This document shows positions 7,884 through 14,490 of a DNA stretch of 39,736 nucleotides, in pieces; positions within the stretch are counted from its first letter, which is position 1, and each line of letters starts with the position of its first letter. Both the position numbers and the translations under genes were made by a program. The stretch covers positions 1 through 39,736 of IMG/VR virus record IMGVR_UViG_3300047320_000250; one strand, 5' to 3'. The DNA comes from a virus. The notes beneath the pieces are model-generated. The model searched no databases. It saw nothing but the letters and a program-made list of their open reading frames with translations, and was not told the DNA's origin.

Positions 7884-8353
7884 CTGACAGCCCCTCGAGC
7901 GTGTAGCTGGATGGTGGCCAGCACCTCGGCATAGCGGGCGGACATGTAGTTCATCAAGGCCGTGATAATCGCTTGGGCCTCACCGGGTTTGATCACCCCG
8001 TCATCCAAGGCCGCGGCAATAATCAGATCAACCTTGCCGCGCTTGGCGGCAGCCTTGACCGACCGGTTGTACAACTCGACGTTGTCCAGGTCTGCCGCAA
8101 CGGTCAGTGGGACGAAAATACCGCCGTATTTGGCTGCGATGTAGCTCGGCAAATAAGCTGTACCTGCAATCTGCTCAAGCCGGTGAATGTGGTCGTCACT
8201 CAAGGGGCGGCTACCTGCGCTCTCATACGCCTGGTTATCAAACTTCTTCACCAGCATACCCAGTTCGGCAGCGGCATAGAGGCGACCGCCTGGGAAAGCG
8301 CAAATGACGGCGCTGACAACATCTTTCCGGTTGGCTAGAACTGGGCGTTTCAT
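7880..8353 (-). CDS. YmfL/CII-like phage regulatory protein
   Basis: A 157-aa protein. The first 70 residues (KDVVSAVICAFPGG...YAAAELGM) form a helix-turn-helix-like unit, followed by SRPLSDDHIHRLEQIAG, a pattern known from YmfL-family regulators of P2-like and e14 prophages. The C-terminal half is helical and may oligomerise. GAGGAAACC precedes the ATG. As second gene of the early operon, directly behind the Cro-like gene, it is placed like CII or Apl-type regulators. DNA binding is expected from the family; its target is unknown. Confidence 0.7.
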   Translation of the reverse strand: MKRPVLANRKDVVSAVICAFPGGRLYAAAELGMLVKKFDNQAYESAGSRPLSDDHIHRLEQIAGTAYLPSYIAAKYGGIFVPLTVAADLDNVELYNRSVKAAAKRGKVDLIIAAALDDGVIKPGEAQAIITALMNYMSARYAEVLATIQLHARGAVR

Positions 8354-8383
8354 CTTCTGGTTTCCTCCCTGGCATCACTGCCC

Positions 8384-8656
8384 CTACAGTTGATTCACAG
8401 CCTCAGTTTCATCAGGTAGCTCAGCAGAATCCACAAGGATCCCGGGTAGCACTTCTTTCCCAATCAGCCTTGAAATGTCGCGCAGGATGCAGAACGAGAG
8501 CCGCCCTCGTGGCAGCGTGTCGTGTCCAGCCCAACGCTGGACGACTTGCGTCACGGTCCGCGGCTCGTAGCCGTGGCTGAGGGCGAATTGGCGGAAGTTG
8601 CTTCCGTGCTCAATCAACCGCGCCTGTATATGGCGCTTTTCCATGGCCTGGCTCAT
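8384..8656 (-). CDS. Cro-like DNA-binding protein, first early gene
   Basis: A 90-aa protein with a helix-turn-helix around residues 20-45 (FRQFALSHGYEPRTVTQVVQRW). It is divergent from the repressor and is transcribed from the promoter at 8701-8728. AGGAA lies ten bases before the first ATG; a second ATG four codons on is possible but has a poorer site. Position and size fit a Cro or Cox-type antirepressor that turns off the repressor and may direct excision. No separate excisionase gene is visible, so this protein could also serve as one. Confidence 0.72.
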   Translation of the reverse strand: MSQAMEKRHIQARLIEHGSNFRQFALSHGYEPRTVTQVVQRWAGHDTLPRGRLSFCILRDISRLIGKEVLPGILVDSAELPDETEAVNQL

Positions 8657-8700
8657 GGTTGATGTGTTCCTAGTTGGTTAATATGTACCTGTTTGTTCGC

Positions 8701-8728
8701 AGTATACGCACCAAAATAGGTGCGTCAA
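8701..8728 (-). promoter_or_regulatory. Early promoter with embedded operator
   Basis: On the minus strand TTGACG (8728-8723) and TATACT (8706-8701) stand 16 bp apart, a near-consensus sigma70 promoter reading into the Cro-like gene. The spacer is filled by a perfect palindrome, ACGCACC (8706-8712), six A/T-rich bases, GGTGCGT (8719-8725). A repressor bound there would cover both hexamers. The half site recurs inside the repressor gene. Confidence 0.85.
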
Positions 8729-8744
8729 CCGGATCTATGAAAAA

Positions 8745-9152
8745 ATGAGTATAGCCACGCGTCTACGCAGCGTTCTGGACCTTAAGGGCCTTTCGATCAA
8801 GGAGGCTTCTGAGATTGTAGGAATTCCTTACCGAACCCTTCAGAACTATCTCCTTGATGAGAGGGAGCCGAACGCCAAGGCCATGGGTGCGATACGCACC
8901 AATTTAGGTGTAAGTGTCGATTGGCTACTCACGGGCGAAGGCACCATGTTTCATGGTGTGTCGACCGAAGGTTCGGACCCTGCGACCGAAAACATGCAGG
9001 AAAAGGCCATGCTTGAGCTCTTCCGCTCCCTGGGAGAGGCGGGAAAGCGAGAGATCCAAAGTGCCGCCGAAGAAAAAAAACGCCTGATGGACGTGGAGCA
9101 ACGCCTCAAGGATCTGACCGAAGCCCTTGCCGATTCTAAAAGGCCAGCATAA
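8745..9152 (+). CDS. CI-type phage repressor without peptidase domain
   Basis: A 135-aa protein with an XRE-type helix-turn-helix at residues 1-62 (IKEASEIVGIPYRTLQNYL) and a C-terminal charged helix (EKKRLMDVEQRLKDL), likely for dimerisation. At 135 aa it has no S24/LexA-like autoprotease domain, so RecA-stimulated self-cleavage is not expected; P2 C repressors are likewise not SOS-cleaved. No good Shine-Dalgarno precedes the ATG. It probably binds the palindrome at 8706-8725 and the related half sites at 8886-8913 inside its own gene. Confidence 0.85.
   Translation: MSIATRLRSVLDLKGLSIKEASEIVGIPYRTLQNYLLDEREPNAKAMGAIRTNLGVSVDWLLTGEGTMFHGVSTEGSDPATENMQEKAMLELFRSLGEAGKREIQSAAEEKKRLMDVEQRLKDLTEALADSKRPA
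8886..8913. promoter_or_regulatory. Intragenic repressor half-site cluster
   Basis: Inside the repressor coding region, GGTGCG (8886-8891), ATA, CGCACC (8895-8900), AATTTA and GGTGTAA (8907-8913) give three copies of the operator half site. The right pair has the same six-base A/T spacer as the promoter operator. The two clusters are about 190 bp apart, which could allow looping or a roadblock on repressor transcription. The role is inference. Confidence 0.55.
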
Positions 9153-9417
9153 TCTGTACCCATTAAGAACGGATTAGTCAGGCAGGGTTTCCAATGGCCC
9201 AATTCGCTAGCTTCATTTTAGTGCTAGCAAGGCCTGAGAACACCCTATCCTCAAGTCGAACACAAGGGATCTGTTCGAACTCACCAAGAATAATCAACTT
9301 TAACGGTGGTTTTAAAGGCGTTTTGTTTGTGAGCGCTTCACATTAAGTTAATTAATATTTAATTCTGAGTTTGATGCTCGTGAAGTGCAAACTTTAAAAG
9401 GCGCAAGAAGGGGTTGT

Positions 9418-10917
9418 ATGAGCATTGATAGTATCAAAATCGAAGGTTTTAAAAAGTTTTCGAACTTAGAGCTTAATTTAGAATGCCCTATAACTCTGAT
9501 CTATGGTGAGAATAGTTCGGGCAAGACCTCAATGCTTCGGGCGTTATTAGGGTTGGCTCAAACTTTTTCACAGAAAAATAAATTCCAAAGTTGGAATGCT
9601 CAAGGTGAGTATGTTGATCTTGGTTTGTATAAAGACTATATAAAAAATCATGATGTAAAAAATAAATTTAGTATTGCTATTCGTAGTTCTCTATATCGTC
9701 CTTATGAGTTTAATTATAAAAAGGGCGAGGCGCCGAGGCATCAGACGGAGCATAAGTTTACTTATGAATTTAATAGTCTTACTGATCAGGCGAGGCTTAA
9801 TTCTTTCACGGAAAGCACGCGGGTCCCGAAGAGGGATGAACTACTTTCTGATTTGATATACATTGGGCCAAAAGGGGTCAATTACTCCTTGGATGAATCA
9901 TATGTTTCTATAAAGATAGTAAAACCAAGGACGCGCAGTTATTATCACATTTCTGCGGATCCTAATGCAGTATGTTGGTGGTTTGGTGCTTATGATGAGA
10001 TTGATGATAACTGGAAGAAAACTATTGATAGTGTAAGCCTTCCGACGAAAATCGTTTTTGATGATAGGTTTGTAGTTGAATCTGCTCGTGAACGACGAGG
10101 GCTTAATGCTCCACGAATGAAGAAAGAGCTTTTTCAACGTGCTATTAAGCAGACTGAGTTGATATTGTCGAAATTGCATTATATGGGCCCGTTAAGAATG
10201 AGTCCGTATCGGAGTTATAAGCTTTCAGCTCACACTCCTTATGTGGGTCCAAATGGCGAAACTACTCCGCTGGCTTTGTCTTATCTGTACAAGAAGTCTT
10301 TAGAGGATCGTACCAAAAATAAAATCCATAAGGAAAAATATGACAACTTTTCCTCATGGTTTTCAATGATATTTCCTGACTGCAAAATAAGCGTTGAGCA
10401 AAACGATGATGTCGTTCGCCTAAAAACGACAAGCGCTGGTCGAGTTGATTCTATTTCTGATGTGGGTTTCGGGTTTTCGCAAGTACTGCCAATCCTTGTA
10501 CAGGCGGCAGCGATGGCTCCAGGTGAAACACTTATTATTGAACAACCGGAATTGCATCTCCATCCTAAAGCGCAAGTGGCATTTGCTAAATTTTTGACTA
10601 AAGCTGCAAAGCGCGGGTTGAAGTTCATTATTGAAACTCATAGTGAGCATATTTTAAAAGGGCTGCAACTTCAAATCTCTAATCATGAAGTGGATGAAAA
10701 TGAGGGGATTTTAGCCTCGGCTGTAAAAATTTATTATTTTCATAAAGATGATAATGTTACTGAGATGGCATTGAATCATTGGGGGGAAATTGAAGGTGGT
10801 TGGCCAGCTGGATTTTTTGATGAGAGCTATAATATATCAAGCAAGATATTGAAGAACAAAATTACAGCGATGAATGAAAGACAGTCTAGTGTTTCTTCTG
10901 AAAAGAGTGAGTTGCTA
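9418..10917 (+). CDS. OLD/AAA15-type ATPase, candidate defence sensor
   Basis: A 500-aa ATPase. The start at 9418 has AAGGGG upstream; an in-frame start 11 codons earlier lacks a site. Walker A is GENSSGKTS (30-38), a signature-like stretch is SDVGFGFSQVLPIL (347-360), Walker B is LIIEQPELHLHP (372-383), and a His-switch-like IIETHSEHIL follows (404-413). The C-terminus, with GGWPAGFFDE (460-469), resembles DUF3696. This is the fold of OLD, AbiL and AriA-type ATPases that sense phage infection. The coding region is AT-rich, unlike the phage core. It overlaps the effector-like gene by four bases (ATGA), so the products should be made together. The ATPase call is firm; defence is inferred from context. 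Confidence 0.85.
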
Positions 10918-11837
10918 TGAGATTGGCGGTCGATGCTGAAGCCATTCTATCTATTTTTTCTGGTGTCAATAATGCGCTTGAGGATATACTCAGACCATCA
11001 ATACTAGGACTAACCACTCTGATAATGGATGACTATCAGTCGAAGGTGCTCAGTGAAGGCAGTGGATTTGGTAAAGATTGGTTGAATAGAGTGTTTTCTG
11101 ATGCGTCTAAATACAGAATAGTCACTGATGATGAGATGAAACATTACGATCTTGACGGTGCAACGGATCTTGATGACTCATATTTAGGTGCAGCCTATTT
11201 GAATGGTCATCGGCTTATTAGAGAGTGTGTTACATCAGATTTTTTGGAGCACGCGAAAAAATACGGTGTAAATGTTGTTGATTCTTCATGGTCTATTGAG
11301 CTTGGGTCAATGCCTGGGCATTCATTGGTGTTTAGCCTTTTATTGAGTTCTTCGACAAATTATAATCATTCAGTGCTCAGAGGGTTTTTCTCCAAAGAGC
11401 GAAAAATTGTAATTTATGATCGGTATTTGAAAGACTCGTCATTGCGTTTTTTTGAGAATGTATTGCGAGCGGCACACGATGATGTTGAACTTGTCGTAAT
11501 TAGTAAGTTTGATCAGGGTGGCGCTTCTTTATTGTCAATGGTGGAGGTCGAGCGGGTGCTTAGGAAGGTTAAGCCTAAAGCTAATATTAGTTGCTATTAT
11601 CCGGATGATAAAAGTCAGGCGGACAAACATGATAGACATGTGCATTTAGGTGCGAGGCTTCAATTGTCTTTTTCAAGTGGGACAGATTGCTTTGGAACTC
11701 ACCCTGACTGGAACAATAGTGAGTGTGAGATTTCTGTTCACTATTTGACTTCTGCATCTCCAGTGCGTAGTTATGCAGTTTTCAAAGACAAAATGAATAC
11801 GCGGGGGCAGTCAGTTCGGGTGCATGCCAAGATATGA
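10917..11837 (+). CDS. Putative PLD-like (MIT_C-like) effector paired with the ATPase
   Basis: A 306-aa protein of unknown family. Residues 1-125 could be PIN-like: VDAEAIL at the start, DLDDSYLGAAYLNGH (84-98) and YGVNVVDSS (116-124) carry spaced acids. Residues 130-280 recall phospholipase-D-type domains of the MIT_C kind: IVIYDRYLKDSSLRFF (164-179), ELVVIS, then HDRHVHLG (238-245) with SFSSGTDCFG (251-260). The usual PLD HxK is not present; DRH stands in its place. Strict coupling to the ATPase gene suggests the two act together, the ATPase sensing and this one cutting nucleic acid or modifying a target. Both domain calls are by eye and weak. Confidence 0.5.
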   Translation: MRLAVDAEAILSIFSGVNNALEDILRPSILGLTTLIMDDYQSKVLSEGSGFGKDWLNRVFSDASKYRIVTDDEMKHYDLDGATDLDDSYLGAAYLNGHRLIRECVTSDFLEHAKKYGVNVVDSSWSIELGSMPGHSLVFSLLLSSSTNYNHSVLRGFFSKERKIVIYDRYLKDSSLRFFENVLRAAHDDVELVVISKFDQGGASLLSMVEVERVLRKVKPKANISCYYPDDKSQADKHDRHVHLGARLQLSFSSGTDCFGTHPDWNNSECEISVHYLTSASPVRSYAVFKDKMNTRGQSVRVHAKI

Positions 11838-11867
11838 CGCTTTAGATATGAGTTAAGTCTTAAAAGG

Positions 11868-12180
11868 ATGATCAGAGTTGACCCGTGTCCAGGGTAACTG
11901 AGAGTCGCGCTGCCGCGTTGCAGAGGGTGGAACTCGGCGCGGGCTGCGCATAGGGCTGATTGACGGTCGCTGTACGTGTGCCGCAAATCCTTGAAGTTTT
12001 CCCCGCCACCGGCAATGGCTTCCTCTTTCATGGCGCTGTTTAGTCGTAGAGGCAAGCGCACGCCGTTGTAACTTGCGGGTAGCGGTGCTGATCACCGTCG
12101 GTGCGGGTGAGAGTGATGTGAGGGAATTCGGCGCCGTTGGCAGATTTGCCATCGTCGGCCGGCACAGCGCTGCAGCAGTT
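11868..12180 (-). pseudogene. Remnant of a second tail gene D
   Basis: The minus strand keeps a degraded copy of the D gene segment found intact at about 14865-15175. The encoded words EAIAGGGENFKDLRHTYSDRQSAL and LQRGSATLSY recur with changes, the frame is broken several times, and there are small deletions. The copy ends abruptly 30 bp after the effector stop, and at about 12180 before the hairpin of the DUF3077 gene. It is thus a scar between two cargo modules, left by recombination with another P2-like phage or by tandem insertion. Confidence 0.85.
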
Positions 12181-12190
12181 CTCCAAAGCA

Positions 12191-12213
12191 AGGCCCCGAA
12201 AATCTCGGGGCAC
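12191..12213 (-). terminator. Hairpin after the DUF3077 gene
   Basis: GCCCCGA and TCGGGGC pair closely around a short A/T loop, 14 bp behind the stop of the minus-strand DUF3077 gene. Only a broken T run (CTTGCTTT) follows on that strand, so it may be a weak terminator. Confidence 0.5.
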
Positions 12214-12226
12214 AGTCAAGCAACCG

Positions 12227-12511
12227 CTAATCGCCGGTCTTCACCGGCGGCCATCGCATAACCACCTTCACCACATCATCGATCACCGCCTTGCCCATCG
12301 ACGTCAAATAGTGCGCCGCCCAGGCATGGCGGTCGCTGTCTTTGGCGTAAGCCGCATCGGCAGCTAACATCTTCGCTAAAAACAGCAGGTCTGACGCTTG
12401 GGCCAACGCGACCCCGACAGGCACGCCGCGGTTCACTCGGAACAGGGCGTCGTTGGAGCAATAGTGAAAAGGGGTGAGCCCGATGGTCGTCAGTTCGGGG
12501 TGGTTGCTCAT
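12227..12511 (-). CDS. DUF3077/DUF6124-like Pseudomonas protein
   Basis: A 94-aa protein with the pattern of a small family spread through fluorescent pseudomonads (TPFHYCSNDALFRVNRG, then VGVALAQASDLLFLAKML and AWAAHYLTSMGKAVIDDVV). It is soluble and helical, function unknown. GGGGGTGG lies before the ATG, and the ATG overlaps the stop of a 39-aa ORF upstream. It is cargo, not a phage structural gene; it may have been taken from a host chromosome. Confidence 0.65.
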   Translation of the reverse strand: MSNHPELTTIGLTPFHYCSNDALFRVNRGVPVGVALAQASDLLFLAKMLAADAAYAKDSDRHAWAAHYLTSMGKAVIDDVVKVVMRWPPVKTGD

Positions 12512-12627
12512 TTGCCACCCCCATTCAAGGAGGAGAAGCGGGAGAAATTGAGCGATGGTGTATTACGCGACTCTGGAGAAGGTGGAAGGTGAGGCCGGAT
12601 TTTGAACGTATTTATAGTGCGCATCAT
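12508..12627 (-). CDS. 39-aa ORF coupled to the DUF3077-like gene
   Basis: A short frame beginning MMRTINTFKIRPHLPPSPES and ending NGGGK, with AGGAA four bases before the first ATG. Its TGA overlaps the ATG of the next gene. The proline- and serine-rich tail suggests a disordered peptide. Good ribosome site and exact coupling support translation, perhaps as a leader or as a partner of the DUF3077-like protein. Confidence 0.5.
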   Translation of the reverse strand: MMRTINTFKIRPHLPPSPESRNTPSLNFSRFSSLNGGGK

Positions 12628-12646
12628 TCAGTTCCTTGATTTGAGG

Positions 12647-12737
12647 AGCTGCCGCATCCGATACCAAGTGAATGGGTGGCAGCTATGCGCAGGTTGGTAA
12701 ACCGGGGAATCAAGGAAACCGGCACGTCCGAAGACGT
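12647..12737 (-). promoter_or_regulatory. Structured leader upstream of the 39-aa ORF
   Basis: On the minus strand ACGTC-TTCG-GACGT (12737-12724) is a five-pair stem with a UUCG tetraloop, a hallmark of structured RNA. GGTT-TACC-AACC follows, and AGCTGCC pairs with GGCAGCT (12684-12678 with 12653-12647) about 20 bases before the ribosome site of the 39-aa ORF. A similar arrangement upstream of DUF3077 genes in Pseudomonas is my recollection, not a search result. Confidence 0.45.
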
Positions 12738-13127
12738 CCCACGCACAGCCGCCATAACACTGAGTCGCAGTTGATAGAAGCTGTCTGCATTAGTGTTGGA
12801 GGCGCTGTTACGCCATATTCCGCCGGGTTACCAAGCCCGGTCGCTGAATGTGCAGCGACGCTTGGAGAGTATCCCGCGGGATGTAAGGCCAACAAGGCAG
12901 TAACCAGCCAAAAAAGCAGCAAGCGTAGCGCCTTACGCAACTCTCGGAGTTTGCCTACAACTTCAGCGAGAGTCACCGGATATTCTTGTAACCGTCCCAA
13001 GCACAATCTGAACCTCAGATACGAAAACGCCGCTCTCCTATTGCTGGATAAGCGGCGTTTTTTTAGCGCGTGTTGGAGGGGCGCTCCACGCATCAGCGAT
13101 GTCATTCGCGGTTGCTAAACCTTTCAC
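12738..13127. other. Hairpin-rich stretch without a convincing gene
   Basis: Open frames exist on both strands, but none has a good ribosome site. The minus frame ending at 12710 would encode one membrane segment (LLLFWLVTALLAL). Strong inverted repeats dominate: GGCG/CGCC (12801-12814), and a nested stem CCAAGC, GTCGCTG / CAGCGAC, GCTTGG (12831-12865). A terminator-like hairpin closes the stretch at 13024-13063. I favour RNA structure over protein, with low confidence. Confidence 0.35.
13024..13063 (+). terminator. Strong plus-strand terminator
   Basis: AAAACGCCGCT pairs with AGCGGCGTTTT around a 16-base loop and is followed by a run of T. It is the best terminator of the cargo zone, yet no protein gene precedes it on the plus strand. 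That hints at an unannotated transcript from the hairpin-rich stretch before it. It also separates that stretch from hicA. Confidence 0.75.
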
Positions 13128-13146
13128 GGTATCATGATATAATACC
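13128..13146 (+). promoter_or_regulatory. hicAB operator / -10 region
   Basis: GGTAT (13128-13132) and ATACC (13142-13146) form an inverted repeat that touches the hicA ATG. TATAAT at 13138-13143 lies inside it. Toxin-antitoxin operators usually overlap their own promoter. If TATAAT is the -10, transcription would start just after the first ATG, so either the message starts upstream or translation starts later. Confidence 0.5.
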
Positions 13147-13401
13147 ATGAATAATAAACAGCTCAGTACGCTCAAAGCCGTGTTCTCAAGGCCTACCCCG
13201 GCCACGCTGGAGTGGACTCGTATCGAGTCCTTGTTCGGCGCAGTGGGCGCCAGAACCATTGAAGGCAACGGATCGCGAGTACGTTTTGAACTCAATGGCG
13301 TGGTGGCCACCTTTCACCGTCCCCACCCCGACAAAGAAGCCAAGCCCTACCAGGTGCGTGACGCTCGGGCTTTCCTTGAACAAGCAGGAGTTACCCCGTG
13401 A
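13147..13401 (+). CDS. hicA: HicA-family mRNA interferase toxin
   Basis: An 84-aa protein with the HicA pattern: LKAVFSRPTPATLEWTRIESL, GARTIEGNGSRVRFEL, then ATFHRPHPDKEAK with the family's catalytic His. HicA cuts translated mRNAs and is blocked by HicB. The gene overlaps hicB by four bases (GTGA). No Shine-Dalgarno is visible before the ATG, which is also unusually close to a TATAAT. It is a prophage-borne stability or abortive-infection module. Confidence 0.85.
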   Translation: MNNKQLSTLKAVFSRPTPATLEWTRIESLFGAVGARTIEGNGSRVRFELNGVVATFHRPHPDKEAKPYQVRDARAFLEQAGVTP

Positions 13402-13730
13402 ACGTGATGAATTACAACGGCTACGCAGCCAGAATTGAGTACAGCGACGAAGACGGCCTGTTTGTCGGCCACATCGCGGGCATCAAGGATGTCGTTGGCT
13501 TTCACGGCGAGTCAGTTCAAGAGCTTCGAGCTGCGTTTGAAGAGGCCGTCACTGACTATCTGGAGACGTGCGCCAAGCTCGGACGTGCACCGCAGAAACC
13601 CTATTCGGGCAACCTCAGTCTGCGTTTAGCCCCCGCACTCCATGCAACGGTCGCAGTGAAAGCGCAGTTAGCTCACAAGAGTATCAATCAGTGGGTAGCG
13701 GACGTTCTTGATCGTGAGGCGCATGCCTAA
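13398..13730 (+). CDS. hicB: HicB-family antitoxin
   Basis: A 110-aa protein, GTG start at 13398 with GGAG seven bases upstream. The N-terminal half has the HicB partial RNase H-like fold (GYAARIEYSDEDGLFVGHIAG, then FHGESVQELRAAFEEAV). The C-terminal half, LSLRLAPALHATVAVKAQ to INQWVADVL, is a ribbon-helix-helix that should bind the operator before hicA. It neutralises HicA and represses the operon. An ATG three codons downstream is the only alternative start. Confidence 0.85.
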   Translation: MNVMNYNGYAARIEYSDEDGLFVGHIAGIKDVVGFHGESVQELRAAFEEAVTDYLETCAKLGRAPQKPYSGNLSLRLAPALHATVAVKAQLAHKSINQWVADVLDREAHA

Positions 13731-13814
13731 GGCAGCGTTACTCATTCATTGCGGTACATGGTTAGGTGTGGCTGTGGTACCGGACTGCAGTATTGAATAA
13801 GGCTTGTCGCGCGA

Positions 13815-14468
13815 ATGAGCATTGGAATAAAGAACATTATCAAAGCTGCGCTGTTGATTTTTGCGGTGTGGCTTGCGCAGTTTCTTGAGCATGAAACTCT
13901 GACGGTTTTAATTTTTACGACTGTATTTTCATGTGGTGCGTATTTTGCTGTTCGCAACCGCAAAAGCATCAGTACTTTTGCAAAGAAATGGCCAAGCTCA
14001 CTGGCCTACACAGCATTCATTTTTTACATGTGTAAAATCTTGGCAGAGAAAACCATCAACGCTACCACTGGCATTGAAGTCGAAAATATTAGATACGCCT
14101 CGACAATCGGCGGCTTCATTTTATCTGTACCCATATCACTGCTTGTGATCAGCATTTGCATGCTCGTCCGTTGGCAGATAAAAGAGCTGTTTGGTGTGCG
14201 GATGTGCGAGTCTGCTGAAGAGCACGTTCCAGGGCTGAAGATATTCTTCATTGGGACCCTGATGGGAGCCGGCATGCTCGTTTCATCACAAGTTGACCCT
14301 TTAATACGGTATGCGGTTCTTGCTGACGCATCGAAGGTCACGACCTGCGGACCAGTGGAAAATGACGTTGTCTACATCCGAAAAAATCCGGAGACCTGTT
14401 CCAGGATTCACGTGAATCTTCGTAAGGGCATCTATGACTTTACCGACGTACCTTTGAAATCTAATTGA
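13815..14468 (+). CDS. Multi-pass membrane protein, phage cargo
   Basis: A 217-aa protein with about five hydrophobic segments (near residues 6-24, 29-46, 63-77, 94-117 and 139-157). The end (160-217) is soluble, with two cysteines (CGPVEND and ETCSRI) that could form a disulfide if exported. It reads against the late operon and ends 22 bp from the stop of D, a typical moron position. No family recognised. Superinfection exclusion is possible for an inner-membrane moron, but nothing in the sequence proves it. Confidence 0.6.
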   Translation: MSIGIKNIIKAALLIFAVWLAQFLEHETLTVLIFTTVFSCGAYFAVRNRKSISTFAKKWPSSLAYTAFIFYMCKILAEKTINATTGIEVENIRYASTIGGFILSVPISLLVISICMLVRWQIKELFGVRMCESAEEHVPGLKIFFIGTLMGAGMLVSSQVDPLIRYAVLADASKVTTCGPVENDVVYIRKNPETCSRIHVNLRKGIYDFTDVPLKSN

Positions 14469-14490
14469 AGCTCATCAGCGTGCAGGCTAC

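Noticed and set aside
8745-9152. LexA/S24-type cleavable repressor
   Set aside because: The protein ends at 135 aa without the Ala-Gly cleavage site or Ser-Lys dyad domain.
12672-13118. 148-aa plus frame and 131-aa minus frame
   Set aside because: No ribosome site, strong hairpins through both, and the terminator lies within them. The minus frame has one membrane segment, so a small protein is not fully excluded.
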